The notes under the pieces are model-generated. The model was given only the letters and a program-made list of their open reading frames with translations. It was not told the origin of the DNA and did no database searches. Positions 15,346 to 23,501 of a DNA stretch of 64,000 nucleotides are shown piece by piece. The translations under genes and the position numbers were made by a program. Source of the stretch: Acerihabitans arboris. GTDB taxonomy: Bacteria; Pseudomonadota; Gammaproteobacteria; Enterobacterales; Enterobacteriaceae. The DNA is taken from positions 1 through 64,000 of the forward strand of contig NZ_WUBS01000009.1 of NCBI RefSeq assembly GCF_010131535.1, written 5' to 3'. Numbering within the stretch: the stretch's first letter is position 1; every line of letters begins with the position of its first letter.

Positions 15346-16512
15346 ATGCTTCGCTCTGCATTTTTCATTCGCCTCATCAGCATCGTCATTCTTTTGCATG
15401 GGTATATCGGCGCGCGGCTTATTCCTGCCTTGCCTGTCGGCATCCCGTTCAAATGGTCCGCGGCGCTGCTGCTGGTTGCGTCTGTTTTGCTGATCCCGCT
15501 CGGCATGGCCGCGCGCAACATCGGAAAACAGCCATTGTCAGACCTGCTCGCGTGGGTAGGCTATCTTGTGATGGGTTTCTTCTCGTCGCTATTGGTGCTG
15601 ACAATTCTTCGCGATATCTTGCTTCTCGTGCTTTACGCCGTGAATAGTGTGTGGGGCGTAGGCGCGATCATGGCGGATTTTATCGCTCCTAGCGCGCTGG
15701 GCGTGCCGGTGTTGGCCGTACTCCTTACTTTGTTGGGGGTCTATAACGCGCGTAGGAATGCGCCGGTGAAGATTATCGATGTCCCTATCGCGGGGCTGGC
15801 GGCGGCGCTGAATGGTTTCTCGATAGTGCAAATCACCGACATCCACATCGGTCCCACCATTAAACGAGGCTATGTCGAGAAAATCGTCGCGACGGTGAAT
15901 GCGCTTAACCCGGACCTGATTGCGGTGACGGGTGATGTCGTCGATGGAACCGTGCCTCAACTTGCGGCTGATGCGCGGCCGCTTGGCGCGTTATCGGCAC
16001 GGCACGGGACCTTTTTCGTCACCGGAAATCATGAATACTATGCCGGTGCGGATAACTGGATCGTTGAGTTTCGCAGGCTTGGCTTCAACGTGTTGATGAA
16101 CGAACATGTGGTCGTGAATCACGACGGCGCACATGCTATCGTCGCGGGCGTGACGGATTACGGCGCGGGCAATATTGACCCGGCGCACATGAGCGATCCG
16201 GCGAAAGCCATACAGGGTGCGCCGAGCGATATCCTGTTTCGGCTGCTGCTGGCCCATCAGCCACGCTCTGCGGCGGCCGCATCGCAGGCTGGCTTTACGC
16301 TGCAATTGTCCGGCCATACGCACGGCGGCCAGTTTCTGCCTTGGAATTTCTTTATCCGGTTACAGCAGCCGTTTGTTCACGGGCTGGCCAAGCTCAATGA
16401 TCTTTGGGTGTACACCAGCCGCGGCACGGGCTATTGGGGGCCGCCGATACGACTGGCCGCCCCGTCTGAAATCACGCTCCTGCGCCTGGTTGCGGATCCC
16501 CCTGCGGTTTAA
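15346..16512 (+). CDS. Membrane-anchored metallophosphoesterase (YkuE/YaeI-like)
   Basis: About 388 residues from ATG 15346 (AAGGGA upstream; a TTG at 15313 is less likely). Four hydrophobic helices fill the first 140 residues. A calcineurin-like domain follows with the full metal-ligand set: DIH (165-167), GDVVDG, GNHEYY (227-232), LLAHQP and SGHTHGGQ. Such proteins hydrolyse phosphate esters at the membrane, and YaeI/LpxH-like relatives act on phospho-lipids; the true substrate is unknown. It stands alone, with AT-rich cassette debris upstream. Confidence 0.87.
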   Translation: MLRSAFFIRLISIVILLHGYIGARLIPALPVGIPFKWSAALLLVASVLLIPLGMAARNIGKQPLSDLLAWVGYLVMGFFSSLLVLTILRDILLLVLYAVNSVWGVGAIMADFIAPSALGVPVLAVLLTLLGVYNARRNAPVKIIDVPIAGLAAALNGFSIVQITDIHIGPTIKRGYVEKIVATVNALNPDLIAVTGDVVDGTVPQLAADARPLGALSARHGTFFVTGNHEYYAGADNWIVEFRRLGFNVLMNEHVVVNHDGAHAIVAGVTDYGAGNIDPAHMSDPAKAIQGAPSDILFRLLLAHQPRSAAAASQAGFTLQLSGHTHGGQFLPWNFFIRLQQPFVHGLAKLNDLWVYTSRGTGYWGPPIRLAAPSEITLLRLVADPPAV

Positions 16513-16736
16513 TTTCGGCGCCGACAGAATAACCACCGTGTCGACGAGCCGGAACGTCGCCACCGGCACGTTCTCCAGTGGGTACTCCCGCCGGGCTGAG
16601 CACCTGCTCAACCAGGTTGATTTGAAGTCCAGCGGGTAATTAACAGAAGGGATTGGGCGTCTTGCAACTACCCACAATTATACTAATATAATCATAAGGA
16701 TAATCGGATAAAGTTATTTTCATTGATGGCTGAACA

Positions 16737-16962
16737 ATGGTTAATCAGGAACAAGTTTTGCTTTCATGGCTAGATGAGGAAATTAATTGTTCTGTGTTTA
16801 GCGATCGCCGCCATGCCAGTCGCTTTAAATCTTTGTTGCAAAAACTCTGGCGCGGGATGGGCAACAGCCTTCCTTTTTCCTGCCGGGATCGTGCAGCGAC
16901 AAAAGCCGCTTATCGGTTTCTTTCCAGCGACAGGATTGATGAGCCGCACCTGTTACAGGGAC
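16737..16962 (+). pseudogene. IS4-family transposase N-terminal fragment
   Basis: SWLDEEINCSVFSDRRHASR, then DRAATKAAYRFLSSDRIDEPHLLQG: the DNA-binding N-terminal domain of Tn5/IS50-type IS4 transposases. Similarity stops at about 16962 where an opposite-strand AraC gene begins, so the rest of the transposase is lost. Confidence 0.78.
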
Positions 16963-17386
16963 CACCTGCAAAAAGTTCAGGCGTTGCCGGGCTGGTGGCC
17001 ATGCCCGTGCCTTTAACCGGCAAAGGGGTATTTTGCTGCTCAATGTCCGCTATCAACCGGCGAGCCAGAGGTAAATACAGCCGCATAAGCAATGAAATAT
17101 AGGGGGTATCGTCGCTTGCCTGAAGCACTTCGGTGACGGTCGGAAGATTCACCGATGTCAGCAAAAAACGCGACTCATCATAGATGTAGGTCATATCTCC
17201 CAAGGTCATCCTCTTGCGGCCGCGGACGATCAATGAGAGGCTGGGTTCATACAGGTAGGATATTGGCGGCGCGAGTTCGCGCACACCCGGCCGATCGCGC
17301 TGAATCGATGTCGGACGGGGGGCAGCGGCAAATGCGGGGGCAACCAAACCGATTGCCGGGATTTTACCAGGGGAGCGGAATTCCAC
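16963..17386 (-). pseudogene. AraC-family regulator, C-terminal HTH deleted
   Basis: The N-terminal AraC_N domain is clear: YEPSLSLIVRGRKRMTLGDM, then FLLTSVNLPTVTEVLQAS and PYISLLMRLYLPLARRLI. After about 140 residues the frame enters the IS4 fragment, so the paired helix-turn-helix DNA-binding domain is missing and the regulator cannot work. It is divergent from the SnoaL-like gene at 17426, its probable former target. Confidence 0.8.
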
Positions 17387-17425
17387 CCTGCGCTACCTTA
17401 TTGCAGAATGAGAGGAATCATTGCC

Positions 17426-17812
17426 ATGATTAACACCGATCTCTCCGACGTCTATCGTGCGTACATTGCCTGCCTTAATCAGCAGGATTGGCCAACGCTG
17501 AAACGGTTCGTTCATGATGACGTGCATTACAACGGCCAGCGGATCGGGTTATCAGGCTATCGCGCGATGCTGGAGCGCGACTTTGCTGAAATCCCCGATC
17601 TTTATTTCGCTGTTGAACTATTGATTTCCGATGCGCCTTATATAGCGAGCCGGCTGAAATTCGACTGTGCCCCCAAGGGGCAGTTTCTTGGACTGCCGGT
17701 AAATGGGAAGCGGGTTTCCTTCAACGAGAATGTTTTTTATGAATTCCAGGCAGGGAAAATTTGGCAAGTATGGTCGGTTATAGATAAAGCAGCCATCGAA
17801 GCCCAGCTTTAA
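17426..17812 (+). CDS. SnoaL-like / NTF2-fold ester-cyclase-type protein
   Basis: 128 residues from ATG 17426 (AGAGGA about 10 bases upstream; an in-frame ATG at 17408 is less well placed). The alpha+beta fold pattern YRAYIACLNQQDWPTLKRFV...HYNG...GYRAMLERDFAEIPDLYF...GLPVNGKRVSFNENVFYEF matches SnoaL-like polyketide-cyclase relatives. Many such proteins are of unknown function or bind small ligands. It is divergent from the broken AraC regulator. Confidence 0.78.
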   Translation: MINTDLSDVYRAYIACLNQQDWPTLKRFVHDDVHYNGQRIGLSGYRAMLERDFAEIPDLYFAVELLISDAPYIASRLKFDCAPKGQFLGLPVNGKRVSFNENVFYEFQAGKIWQVWSVIDKAAIEAQL

Positions 17813-17902
17813 CGATTAAAGCCTAATGGCGTTACAGGTTTTAGCAGCGCTATCTTAATCCACCGTCACTCTGGACAGCGGCCATGGAGCGGCCATATAA
17901 TA

Positions 17903-17919
17903 AGTTGTATTATGCAACT
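17903..17919. promoter_or_regulatory. Palindrome before the MarR-GNAT gene
   Basis: AGTTG-TATTATG-CAACT, ending 17 bases before the start codon. MarR proteins bind short palindromes in their own promoters, so autoregulation is plausible. Confidence 0.5.
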
Positions 17920-17936
17920 ATATCTGTGGGCGACTT

Positions 17937-18908
17937 ATGGCAGATCATAACCTTCCGCTGATTGATGGTATCCGCGCGGCCTCGCGTCAGATGGTGCGCG
18001 AACTGGGTTTTATGCAGTCAACCCTGGCGGCTACGAACTACGCGCCATCCGCCGTGCATGCCATTCTGGAAATTGGCGCGCGGGGCCGGATGGCTGCGGC
18101 ACAGCTTAGCGAACTGCTGGGCCTGGAAAAGTCCAGCGTGAGCCGTATGGTGCGCAAGCTGATCAATGCGGGTGAACTGAAAGAGACTGCCGGCGCTGAA
18201 GATAGACGCGTTAAACTCCTGGCCTTAACCGCGCAGGGCCAGCATACCCGGGCCGCCATCGAAACCTTTGCGCGGCGGCGGGTGAGCGCGGCGTTGGATC
18301 GCATGCAACCGGCAGAGCGGCGGGCCGTGGCCCGGGGTTTGGCAATCTATGCCCGGTCATTAACGTCTCACCGGCAGGGCCCGCCGGAGCGGGCCGTCGC
18401 GCCGGTACGCATCGGGACCGGTTATCAACCCGCCGTTATCGGCCGCATCGTGGAAATGCATGCGCGTTTTTATGCGCGCCACGCGGGTTTCGGCCGGTAC
18501 TTTGAAGGCAAGGTTGCCGGCGGCCTGGCCGAATTCACCGCCAGGCTGGACCATCCCGCCAATCAATTATGGACCGCGGTTGATGGCGATCGCATCGTGG
18601 GTTCGGTGGCCATCGACGGCGAGGATCTGGCCGACCGCCAGGCCCATCTGCGCTGGTTCATCGTTGACGATGGCCTGCGTGGCGCGGGCGTCGGCCGGCG
18701 ATTGCTGCGGGAGGCACTGGCGTTTTGCGATCGCCGGGCGTTTACCGCCACCCAGCTGTGGACGTTCAGGGGGCTGGATGCGGCGCGGCGCCTCTATGAG
18801 TCGTTCGGTTTTGTCCTGGCCGAGGAATTCCCCGGCCGGCAATGGGGTAAGGAAATGGTCGAGCAGCGGTTTATACGCCCCTGTAATGCGAGCGGGAATA
18901 TTTCCTGA
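17937..18908 (+). CDS. MarR-type regulator fused to GNAT acetyltransferase
   Basis: 323 residues in two domains. Residues about 1-145 form a MarR winged helix (AAQLSELLGLEKSSVSRMVRKLINAGEL, then EDRRVKLLALTAQG). Residues about 155-315 form a GNAT fold with the acetyl-CoA loop RGAGVGRRLL and a C-terminal ARRLYESFGF. Such fusions occur widely and probably sense a substrate while acetylating it; none is known here. A palindrome before the start suggests self-control. High GC and clean coding suggest a core or long-resident gene. Confidence 0.9.
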   Translation: MADHNLPLIDGIRAASRQMVRELGFMQSTLAATNYAPSAVHAILEIGARGRMAAAQLSELLGLEKSSVSRMVRKLINAGELKETAGAEDRRVKLLALTAQGQHTRAAIETFARRRVSAALDRMQPAERRAVARGLAIYARSLTSHRQGPPERAVAPVRIGTGYQPAVIGRIVEMHARFYARHAGFGRYFEGKVAGGLAEFTARLDHPANQLWTAVDGDRIVGSVAIDGEDLADRQAHLRWFIVDDGLRGAGVGRRLLREALAFCDRRAFTATQLWTFRGLDAARRLYESFGFVLAEEFPGRQWGKEMVEQRFIRPCNASGNIS

Positions 18909-19184
18909 ATAAACGGATCCTCTTTTTTATCAGGATTAACCCTCCGGTCTTTACTTCAGGTAATAATAGCGGCGTAAGAATTAGCGGGAAGATTAACTAA
19001 AACCGATAAATAAGCATGACGTCAAAATAATAGTTATTTTAAATTAAATAATTTTCATTAATACTCTTCTCTTATTTATAGTGTTGGCCAAAAGCTGATA
19101 TTTACATGGCGCTTATTGTATAAATCCCGGCGGATAGGGTAGAATCAAAATGGTCAGGTAGACGTCAATTCAAGGAGATAAATA

Positions 19185-19367
19185 ATGGATATCGAAGAGT
19201 TGGGCCGAAGAATAATGGAAAGGTCTAAAACCATGACGCGCGCGGAGCGGATAAAACTGCTTCGTGATGCGCATATCATTGATGAAGAAGGCTATTATAA
19301 GGAAGGTTTCTTTTCTGAGGAAACCATTGCCAGGGATAGAGCTAACGGAAAACCGACGGTTTTATAA
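19185..19367 (+). CDS. Small putative antitoxin of ART-like toxin
   Basis: 60 residues with a perfect AAGGAG ribosome site seven bases upstream. Highly charged and helical (IMERSKTMTRAERIKLLRDA, then FFSEETIARDRANGKP), with no membrane segment. The stop TAA shares its last base with the ATG of the next gene (TAATG), a typical toxin-antitoxin coupling. No named family was recognised; the antitoxin role rests on size, charge and coupling. Confidence 0.6.
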   Translation: MDIEELGRRIMERSKTMTRAERIKLLRDAHIIDEEGYYKEGFFSEETIARDRANGKPTVL

Positions 19368-19984
19368 TGTACAACACCAAAACCTCTTTTGTATATGGTT
19401 TCCATGGAACAGACGAAAATATAGCTTTTGAAATATTAAATGGTAAAAGATATTTCAAAGTAAGTAAAAATAATTATGATTGGTTAGGTGACGGCACCTA
19501 TTTTTGGGAGAATAATTTTGAACGGGCTAAACAGTATGCTGATGAAACAAGCAGACGCGGATCTTCAACGGTAAAAAGACCTTTTGTTTTGGGTGCTGTG
19601 ATTGATTTAGGTAACTGCCTGGATCTTCTTAACCAGAAGCACTTAGATCATTTAGCGCTTATGTATGAAAATTTTAAGGAAGATGTCAGGAAAGAAAAAA
19701 AATTCCTACCATCCAATCAGTCTTTCATTTCTAAAGATACTGATTTCAAAAAACGCGAGCTCGATTGCGCGGTTATTCGATGGGCCCATAACAAGGCCAA
19801 GTTTGAGGGAAGTAAATTCGATACTGTCAGAGCCGCATTTTGGGAAGGAAAGGAACTCTACCCCAACGCCGGTTTCCGGGAGCAAAATCACATCCAAATA
19901 GCTGTCATAAATCCAAATTGCATAAAGGGCATTTTTTTGCCGCGCAATAAAGATATGGGATATCATCAAGACAGTTTTTTATGA
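19367..19984 (+). CDS. Putative ADP-ribosyltransferase-fold toxin
   Basis: 205 residues, no signal peptide. The opening VYGFHGTDENIAFEILNG and then YDWLGDGTYFWENNFERAKQYA resemble the first strands of PARP/RNA-2'-phosphotransferase-like folds (an HGT or HGS nicotinamide-binding motif, then G-x-G-x-YFW). Glu/Asp candidates for the third motif lie in the C-terminal half (FWEGKELYPNAGFREQNHIQIAV). The AT-rich composition differs from both flanks, suggesting transfer. It probably modifies an RNA or protein in the cell when unpaired from the 60-residue partner. NAD-dependent activity is inference from motif look only. Confidence 0.58.
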   Translation: MYNTKTSFVYGFHGTDENIAFEILNGKRYFKVSKNNYDWLGDGTYFWENNFERAKQYADETSRRGSSTVKRPFVLGAVIDLGNCLDLLNQKHLDHLALMYENFKEDVRKEKKFLPSNQSFISKDTDFKKRELDCAVIRWAHNKAKFEGSKFDTVRAAFWEGKELYPNAGFREQNHIQIAVINPNCIKGIFLPRNKDMGYHQDSFL

Positions 19985-20051
19985 TCCTCCACCGGCTGAT
20001 AATCAACCCCGGATTTTATCAGGTCCAGGGTATGCATTTCTCCGCGGATGC

Positions 20052-21548
20052 TTACTCTTTCGGCGCCGACGCCAGGCCCGCGTAATTCATGGCGGTGCTG
20101 GCCACGATATCGCGGCGCGCCAGATAGCGATAGCAGCCGGCGCCCAAAAATACCCCGATAAACCAGCTGAAGTTCGCCACCTGATGCAGGCCGGGGGTGA
20201 AACTTATCGCCAGGCCTATCAGCACCGCCGGCACCAGGGCCATGATCGCCTTGGGATTAAAGCCGTTGTTGTACCAGTAACGGCCCGACGGGGTGGCGTT
20301 AAACAGGTCGTCCACCGATACCTTGCCGCGCTTGATTACATAGAAATCGGCAATCAGGATGCCGAACAGCGGACCGATAAAGGCGCCGAGCACATCCAGC
20401 GTATAATGGATCAGCTCCGGCGACTGGAACAGATTCCACGGCGTCAGCAGCACCGAACCCACCGCCGCGATCATGCCGCCGGTGCGGAAGCTGATTTTCT
20501 GCGGCGAGCAGTTGGAAAAGTCGAACGCCGGCGAGACAAAGTTCGCCACGATATTGATGCCGATCGTGGCGATAATCATGGTCAGCAGGCCCAGCGCCAC
20601 CGCCACGCTGCTGCCGACCCGGCTGACGGTTTCAATCGGATCGGTAATCATCTGGCCGAACAGGCTTTGGGTGCCGGAGACGATCACCACGGTGACAATG
20701 GAAAACAGCAGGAAGTTAAACGGCAGGCCCCAGCGATTGCCACGGCGGATCTCATCCATGCTTTTACCATAGCGGGAGAAATCACCGAAGTTCAGCAGCG
20801 GTCCTGAAAAATAGGACACCACCAGCGCCACCGCGGTCAGCATTTCCCAGGCCTGCTGGCCGGTGGTCAAGGATTTGCTGCTCAGGGTAAAGGAGATATT
20901 GCTTAGGCCGGTCTGGTACAGGATCCAGCCGGCCAGCGCCAGCATCACGACATACACCGCCGGGCCGGCAAAATCGATAAACTTCTTGATGGCGCTCATG
21001 CCGTGCCAGAACACCATCGCCTGCAGCACCCACATCACGCCAAAGCATATCCATCCCAGCGTGGACAGTCCCAGCCAATGGCTTTGGGTCAGCGGCTGTA
21101 ATGATGGCGCGAATTTCAGCAGCACCAGCATCAGCGCGTTAGCCGCCAGATAGGTCTGGATGCCGTACCAGGCAAAGGCGATCAGCCCGCGGATCACCGC
21201 CGGGATATTGGCGCCGAACACGCCGAACGCCTGGCGGCAGATCACCGCATAGGGCACCCCTGCCATCTGGCTGGGTTTCGCCACCAGATTGGCGCAGATT
21301 TGCACGATGCAGATACCGAGCAGCAGACATAACAATACCTGCCAGCTTGCCAGCCCCAGGGTGAAAAAGCTCGCGGCCACCACGTAGCCGCCCATGCTGT
21401 GCACGTCCGACATCCAAAATGAAAAGATATTGTACCAACTCCAGTCCTGCTGTCGGGTGGGGGCTAAATCCTCGTTGCAGAGCTTGGGGCTATACTGGCT
21501 GTGATCGATGGATCCAATGCTATCGGTTACCTGGTGATTATTTGGCAT
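20052..21548 (-). CDS. hpxC: NCS1-family allantoin/hydantoin permease
   Basis: About 498 residues from the ATG at 21548 (AGGAG nine bases upstream; the frame runs further but that extension lacks a ribosome site). About twelve hydrophobic helices and NCS1 hallmarks (NIFSFWMSDVHSMGGYV near the start, GIQTYLAANAL, NFGDFSRYGKS). This family carries allantoin, hydantoins, uracil or cytosine with a cation across the inner membrane. It is divergent from the GntR gene hpxS, matching the hpxC-hpxSAB layout in Klebsiella, so allantoin is the likely substrate. A sigma-54-like site lies 86 bases upstream. Confidence 0.87.
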   Translation of the reverse strand: MPNNHQVTDSIGSIDHSQYSPKLCNEDLAPTRQQDWSWYNIFSFWMSDVHSMGGYVVAASFFTLGLASWQVLLCLLLGICIVQICANLVAKPSQMAGVPYAVICRQAFGVFGANIPAVIRGLIAFAWYGIQTYLAANALMLVLLKFAPSLQPLTQSHWLGLSTLGWICFGVMWVLQAMVFWHGMSAIKKFIDFAGPAVYVVMLALAGWILYQTGLSNISFTLSSKSLTTGQQAWEMLTAVALVVSYFSGPLLNFGDFSRYGKSMDEIRRGNRWGLPFNFLLFSIVTVVIVSGTQSLFGQMITDPIETVSRVGSSVAVALGLLTMIIATIGINIVANFVSPAFDFSNCSPQKISFRTGGMIAAVGSVLLTPWNLFQSPELIHYTLDVLGAFIGPLFGILIADFYVIKRGKVSVDDLFNATPSGRYWYNNGFNPKAIMALVPAVLIGLAISFTPGLHQVANFSWFIGVFLGAGCYRYLARRDIVASTAMNYAGLASAPKE

Positions 21549-21633
21549 GAAATGTGCTCCTCTTATCACTACCCTTGGCTGTTGGCTTACTAATTTGCTA
21601 AGCAACTATTTATTTATTACCGGGTAGTGAATT

Positions 21634-21649
21634 GCAGGATCCAGGCCAA
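21634..21649 (-). promoter_or_regulatory. Weak sigma-54-like promoter for hpxC
   Basis: On the minus strand TTGGCCTGGATCCTGC keeps the GG-N10-GC spacing of -24/-12 promoters, with poorer flanking consensus than the two other sites in the cluster. It would give a leader of about 75 bases. Confidence 0.4.
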
Positions 21650-21662
21650 TATGACAATATAT

Positions 21663-21713
21663 GTATACTTAAATTTTAATTTTGGTATACGGTAACAGAT
21701 AAAAATAGTATAC
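21663..21713. promoter_or_regulatory. Three GTATAC sites between hpxC and hpxS
   Basis: GTATAC occurs at 21663, 21685 and 21708, spaced 22 and 23 bases, i.e. on one face of the helix. The last lies just before the hpxS ribosome site. This is a likely operator array for the GntR protein HpxS. Confidence 0.6.
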
Positions 21714-21724
21714 AGGAGTTGTCA

Positions 21725-22441
21725 ATGTCCAGTTGGTACGGGCTAAAAAGCACTATATTTTCGCAGGATAAGGACGATGAGATTTACCACGCGGTAGTGA
21801 AAGCCATCGTCGAACATCAGTTGCCTCCCGGCAGTAAATTACCCGAAGAGGCGCTGGCGGCGGCATTCGGCATCAGCCGTACCGGCATTCGCAAAGTGCT
21901 GCAACGCCTTGCGGCGGTGCATTTGATCCGGCTTACGCCCAAACGCGGTGCGCAGGTGGTTACGCCGGGAGTGGATGAGGCCCGTAACGTGCTGGTGACC
22001 CGTTGCATGCTGGAGTGCGCGAATTTACCGCGGGTAGTGGAGAAATGTGAGGCGGTGCATATCAGCGCGCTGGAGGATCTGCTGGCGGGGGAGGCCAGGG
22101 CGCACGAAGAGCGGGACGGCGCCACCGCCATCCGGCTCTCCGCGCTGTTTCATGTGCAATTGCAGGCCATTTCCGGCAATGAGGTGCTGACGCAAATGGT
22201 ATCGCAACTGACCCTGCGCTCCTCGCTGGTGATCGCCGCCTATGGCGCGCCGTGGCAGCAGGGCTGCCGCTGTCATGATCATCAACAGCTGGTCGCGCTG
22301 CTACAAGCGGGCGCCGCCGGGCCGCTGGTGCATCAGATGGAACAACATTTCGACGACATCATGGCGAATCTTCATTTCGAGCGCAGCGGCGAAACCACGC
22401 CGGACTTTACGCGCCTGTTCTCGCCGGCGATAAAAGGGTAG
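21725..22441 (+). CDS. hpxS: GntR/FadR-type regulator of allantoin genes
   Basis: 238 residues from ATG 21725 (CAGGAG six bases upstream). N-terminal winged helix (AVVKAIVEHQLPPGSKLPEEALAAAFGISRTGIRKVLQRLA) and an all-helical FCD ligand domain (about 90-225) with metal-ligand-like residues FHVQLQAISGN and CHDHQQLVALL. It stands in front of hpxA and divergent to hpxC, the place held by HpxS in Klebsiella. The GTATAC array upstream is its probable target; an allantoin-pathway compound is the probable ligand. Confidence 0.85.
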   Translation: MSSWYGLKSTIFSQDKDDEIYHAVVKAIVEHQLPPGSKLPEEALAAAFGISRTGIRKVLQRLAAVHLIRLTPKRGAQVVTPGVDEARNVLVTRCMLECANLPRVVEKCEAVHISALEDLLAGEARAHEERDGATAIRLSALFHVQLQAISGNEVLTQMVSQLTLRSSLVIAAYGAPWQQGCRCHDHQQLVALLQAGAAGPLVHQMEQHFDDIMANLHFERSGETTPDFTRLFSPAIKG

Positions 22442-22556
22442 CAATGTGTCCGGTTTTTGCCTTGGGCGGGACGGGGAATACATGTCCGCCCGCCCAAGGC
22501 GCAACCGGGTAAACATCGCCGTATATTCGGCACAGGCGTAGAAAGGAGCCGCGATT

Positions 22557-23342
22557 ATGGCCGCTTGTTGTATACAATTAATCAATCCCAATACCAGCAT
22601 AGCCATGACCGAACGGATCCAGGGGGCGGCGCGCCTTGTCGCCGCGCCGGGCACCGAGATCGTGGCGGTCTGTCCGGCGGAGGGCGTGCCTTCGGTGGAA
22701 GGACATTTCGACGAAGCGGTGGCGACCATGGGGGTGCTGCAACTGGTTAAACAGGGGCGCGGACAGGGCGTGAACGGGCATGTCATCGCCTGTTTCGGCG
22801 ATCCGGGCCTGCTGGCGGCGCGTGAGCTGGCCGGCGCGCCGGTGGTCGGCATTGCCGAGGCGGCAATGCATATGGCGACCCTGGTGGCGACCCGTTTTTC
22901 GGTGGTCACCACCCTGCCGCGCACCCTGACCATAGCCCGACATCTATTGCACCACTATGGTTTTGAGCGTCACTGCGCGCGGCTGCGCGCCATCGATTTA
23001 CCGGTGCTGGCGCTTGAGGATGCGTCGGGGCTGGCGCAGCAGCAGGTGCGTGAACAATGTATCCAGGCCAAGCGCGACGACGACATCGGCGCTATCGTGC
23101 TGGGGTGCGCCGGCATGGCCGATCTGGCGGGTGAGCTTACCCGCGAGCTGCAACTGCCGGTGATAGACGGCGTCAGCGCCGCCATCAAGCTGATCGAGTC
23201 CCTTTATGCCATGGGGCTGTCCACCAGTAAATACGGCGATCTCAACTACCCGGTGCAAAAAGAAATCAGCGGCCGCTTTAGCGGGCTAAACCACTACACC
23301 CGGCCCCAATACACCCAACTCCAGCACACCCAGCCAAAATAA
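22557..23342 (+). CDS. hpxA: Allantoin/hydantoin racemase (Asp/Glu racemase family)
   Basis: 261 residues with a GGAG ribosome site. The two catalytic cysteines of the Asp/Glu/hydantoin racemase family are present at Cys79 (VIACFGDP) and Cys184 (IVLGCAGM), with NPNTS near the N-terminus. It interconverts the stereoisomers of allantoin or related hydantoins so that stereospecific hydrolases can act. It follows hpxS. The usual next gene, an allantoinase (hpxB), is absent: the neighbour is the convergent hpxY. Confidence 0.9.
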   Translation: MAACCIQLINPNTSIAMTERIQGAARLVAAPGTEIVAVCPAEGVPSVEGHFDEAVATMGVLQLVKQGRGQGVNGHVIACFGDPGLLAARELAGAPVVGIAEAAMHMATLVATRFSVVTTLPRTLTIARHLLHHYGFERHCARLRAIDLPVLALEDASGLAQQQVREQCIQAKRDDDIGAIVLGCAGMADLAGELTRELQLPVIDGVSAAIKLIESLYAMGLSTSKYGDLNYPVQKEISGRFSGLNHYTRPQYTQLQHTQPK

Positions 23343-23501
23343 GGCGCTGGCCGGGCATTTAACAGCCGGGACGCTCGCGGTATCCGCGCCTGCTCCGGCC
23401 ATGCACATGCTTTACATTGCCGCGCCTGCGCCTGCCATGAGCATGCATTAACCTCGCCGGGACTGCATGCCCCCCGCGCGGATCCGCGGCGCTCGCCGTA
23501 T

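Noticed and set aside
16360-16677. Minus-strand ORF over the end of the metallophosphoesterase
   Set aside because: Half of it lies antisense to a clear gene; the remainder has no family resemblance.
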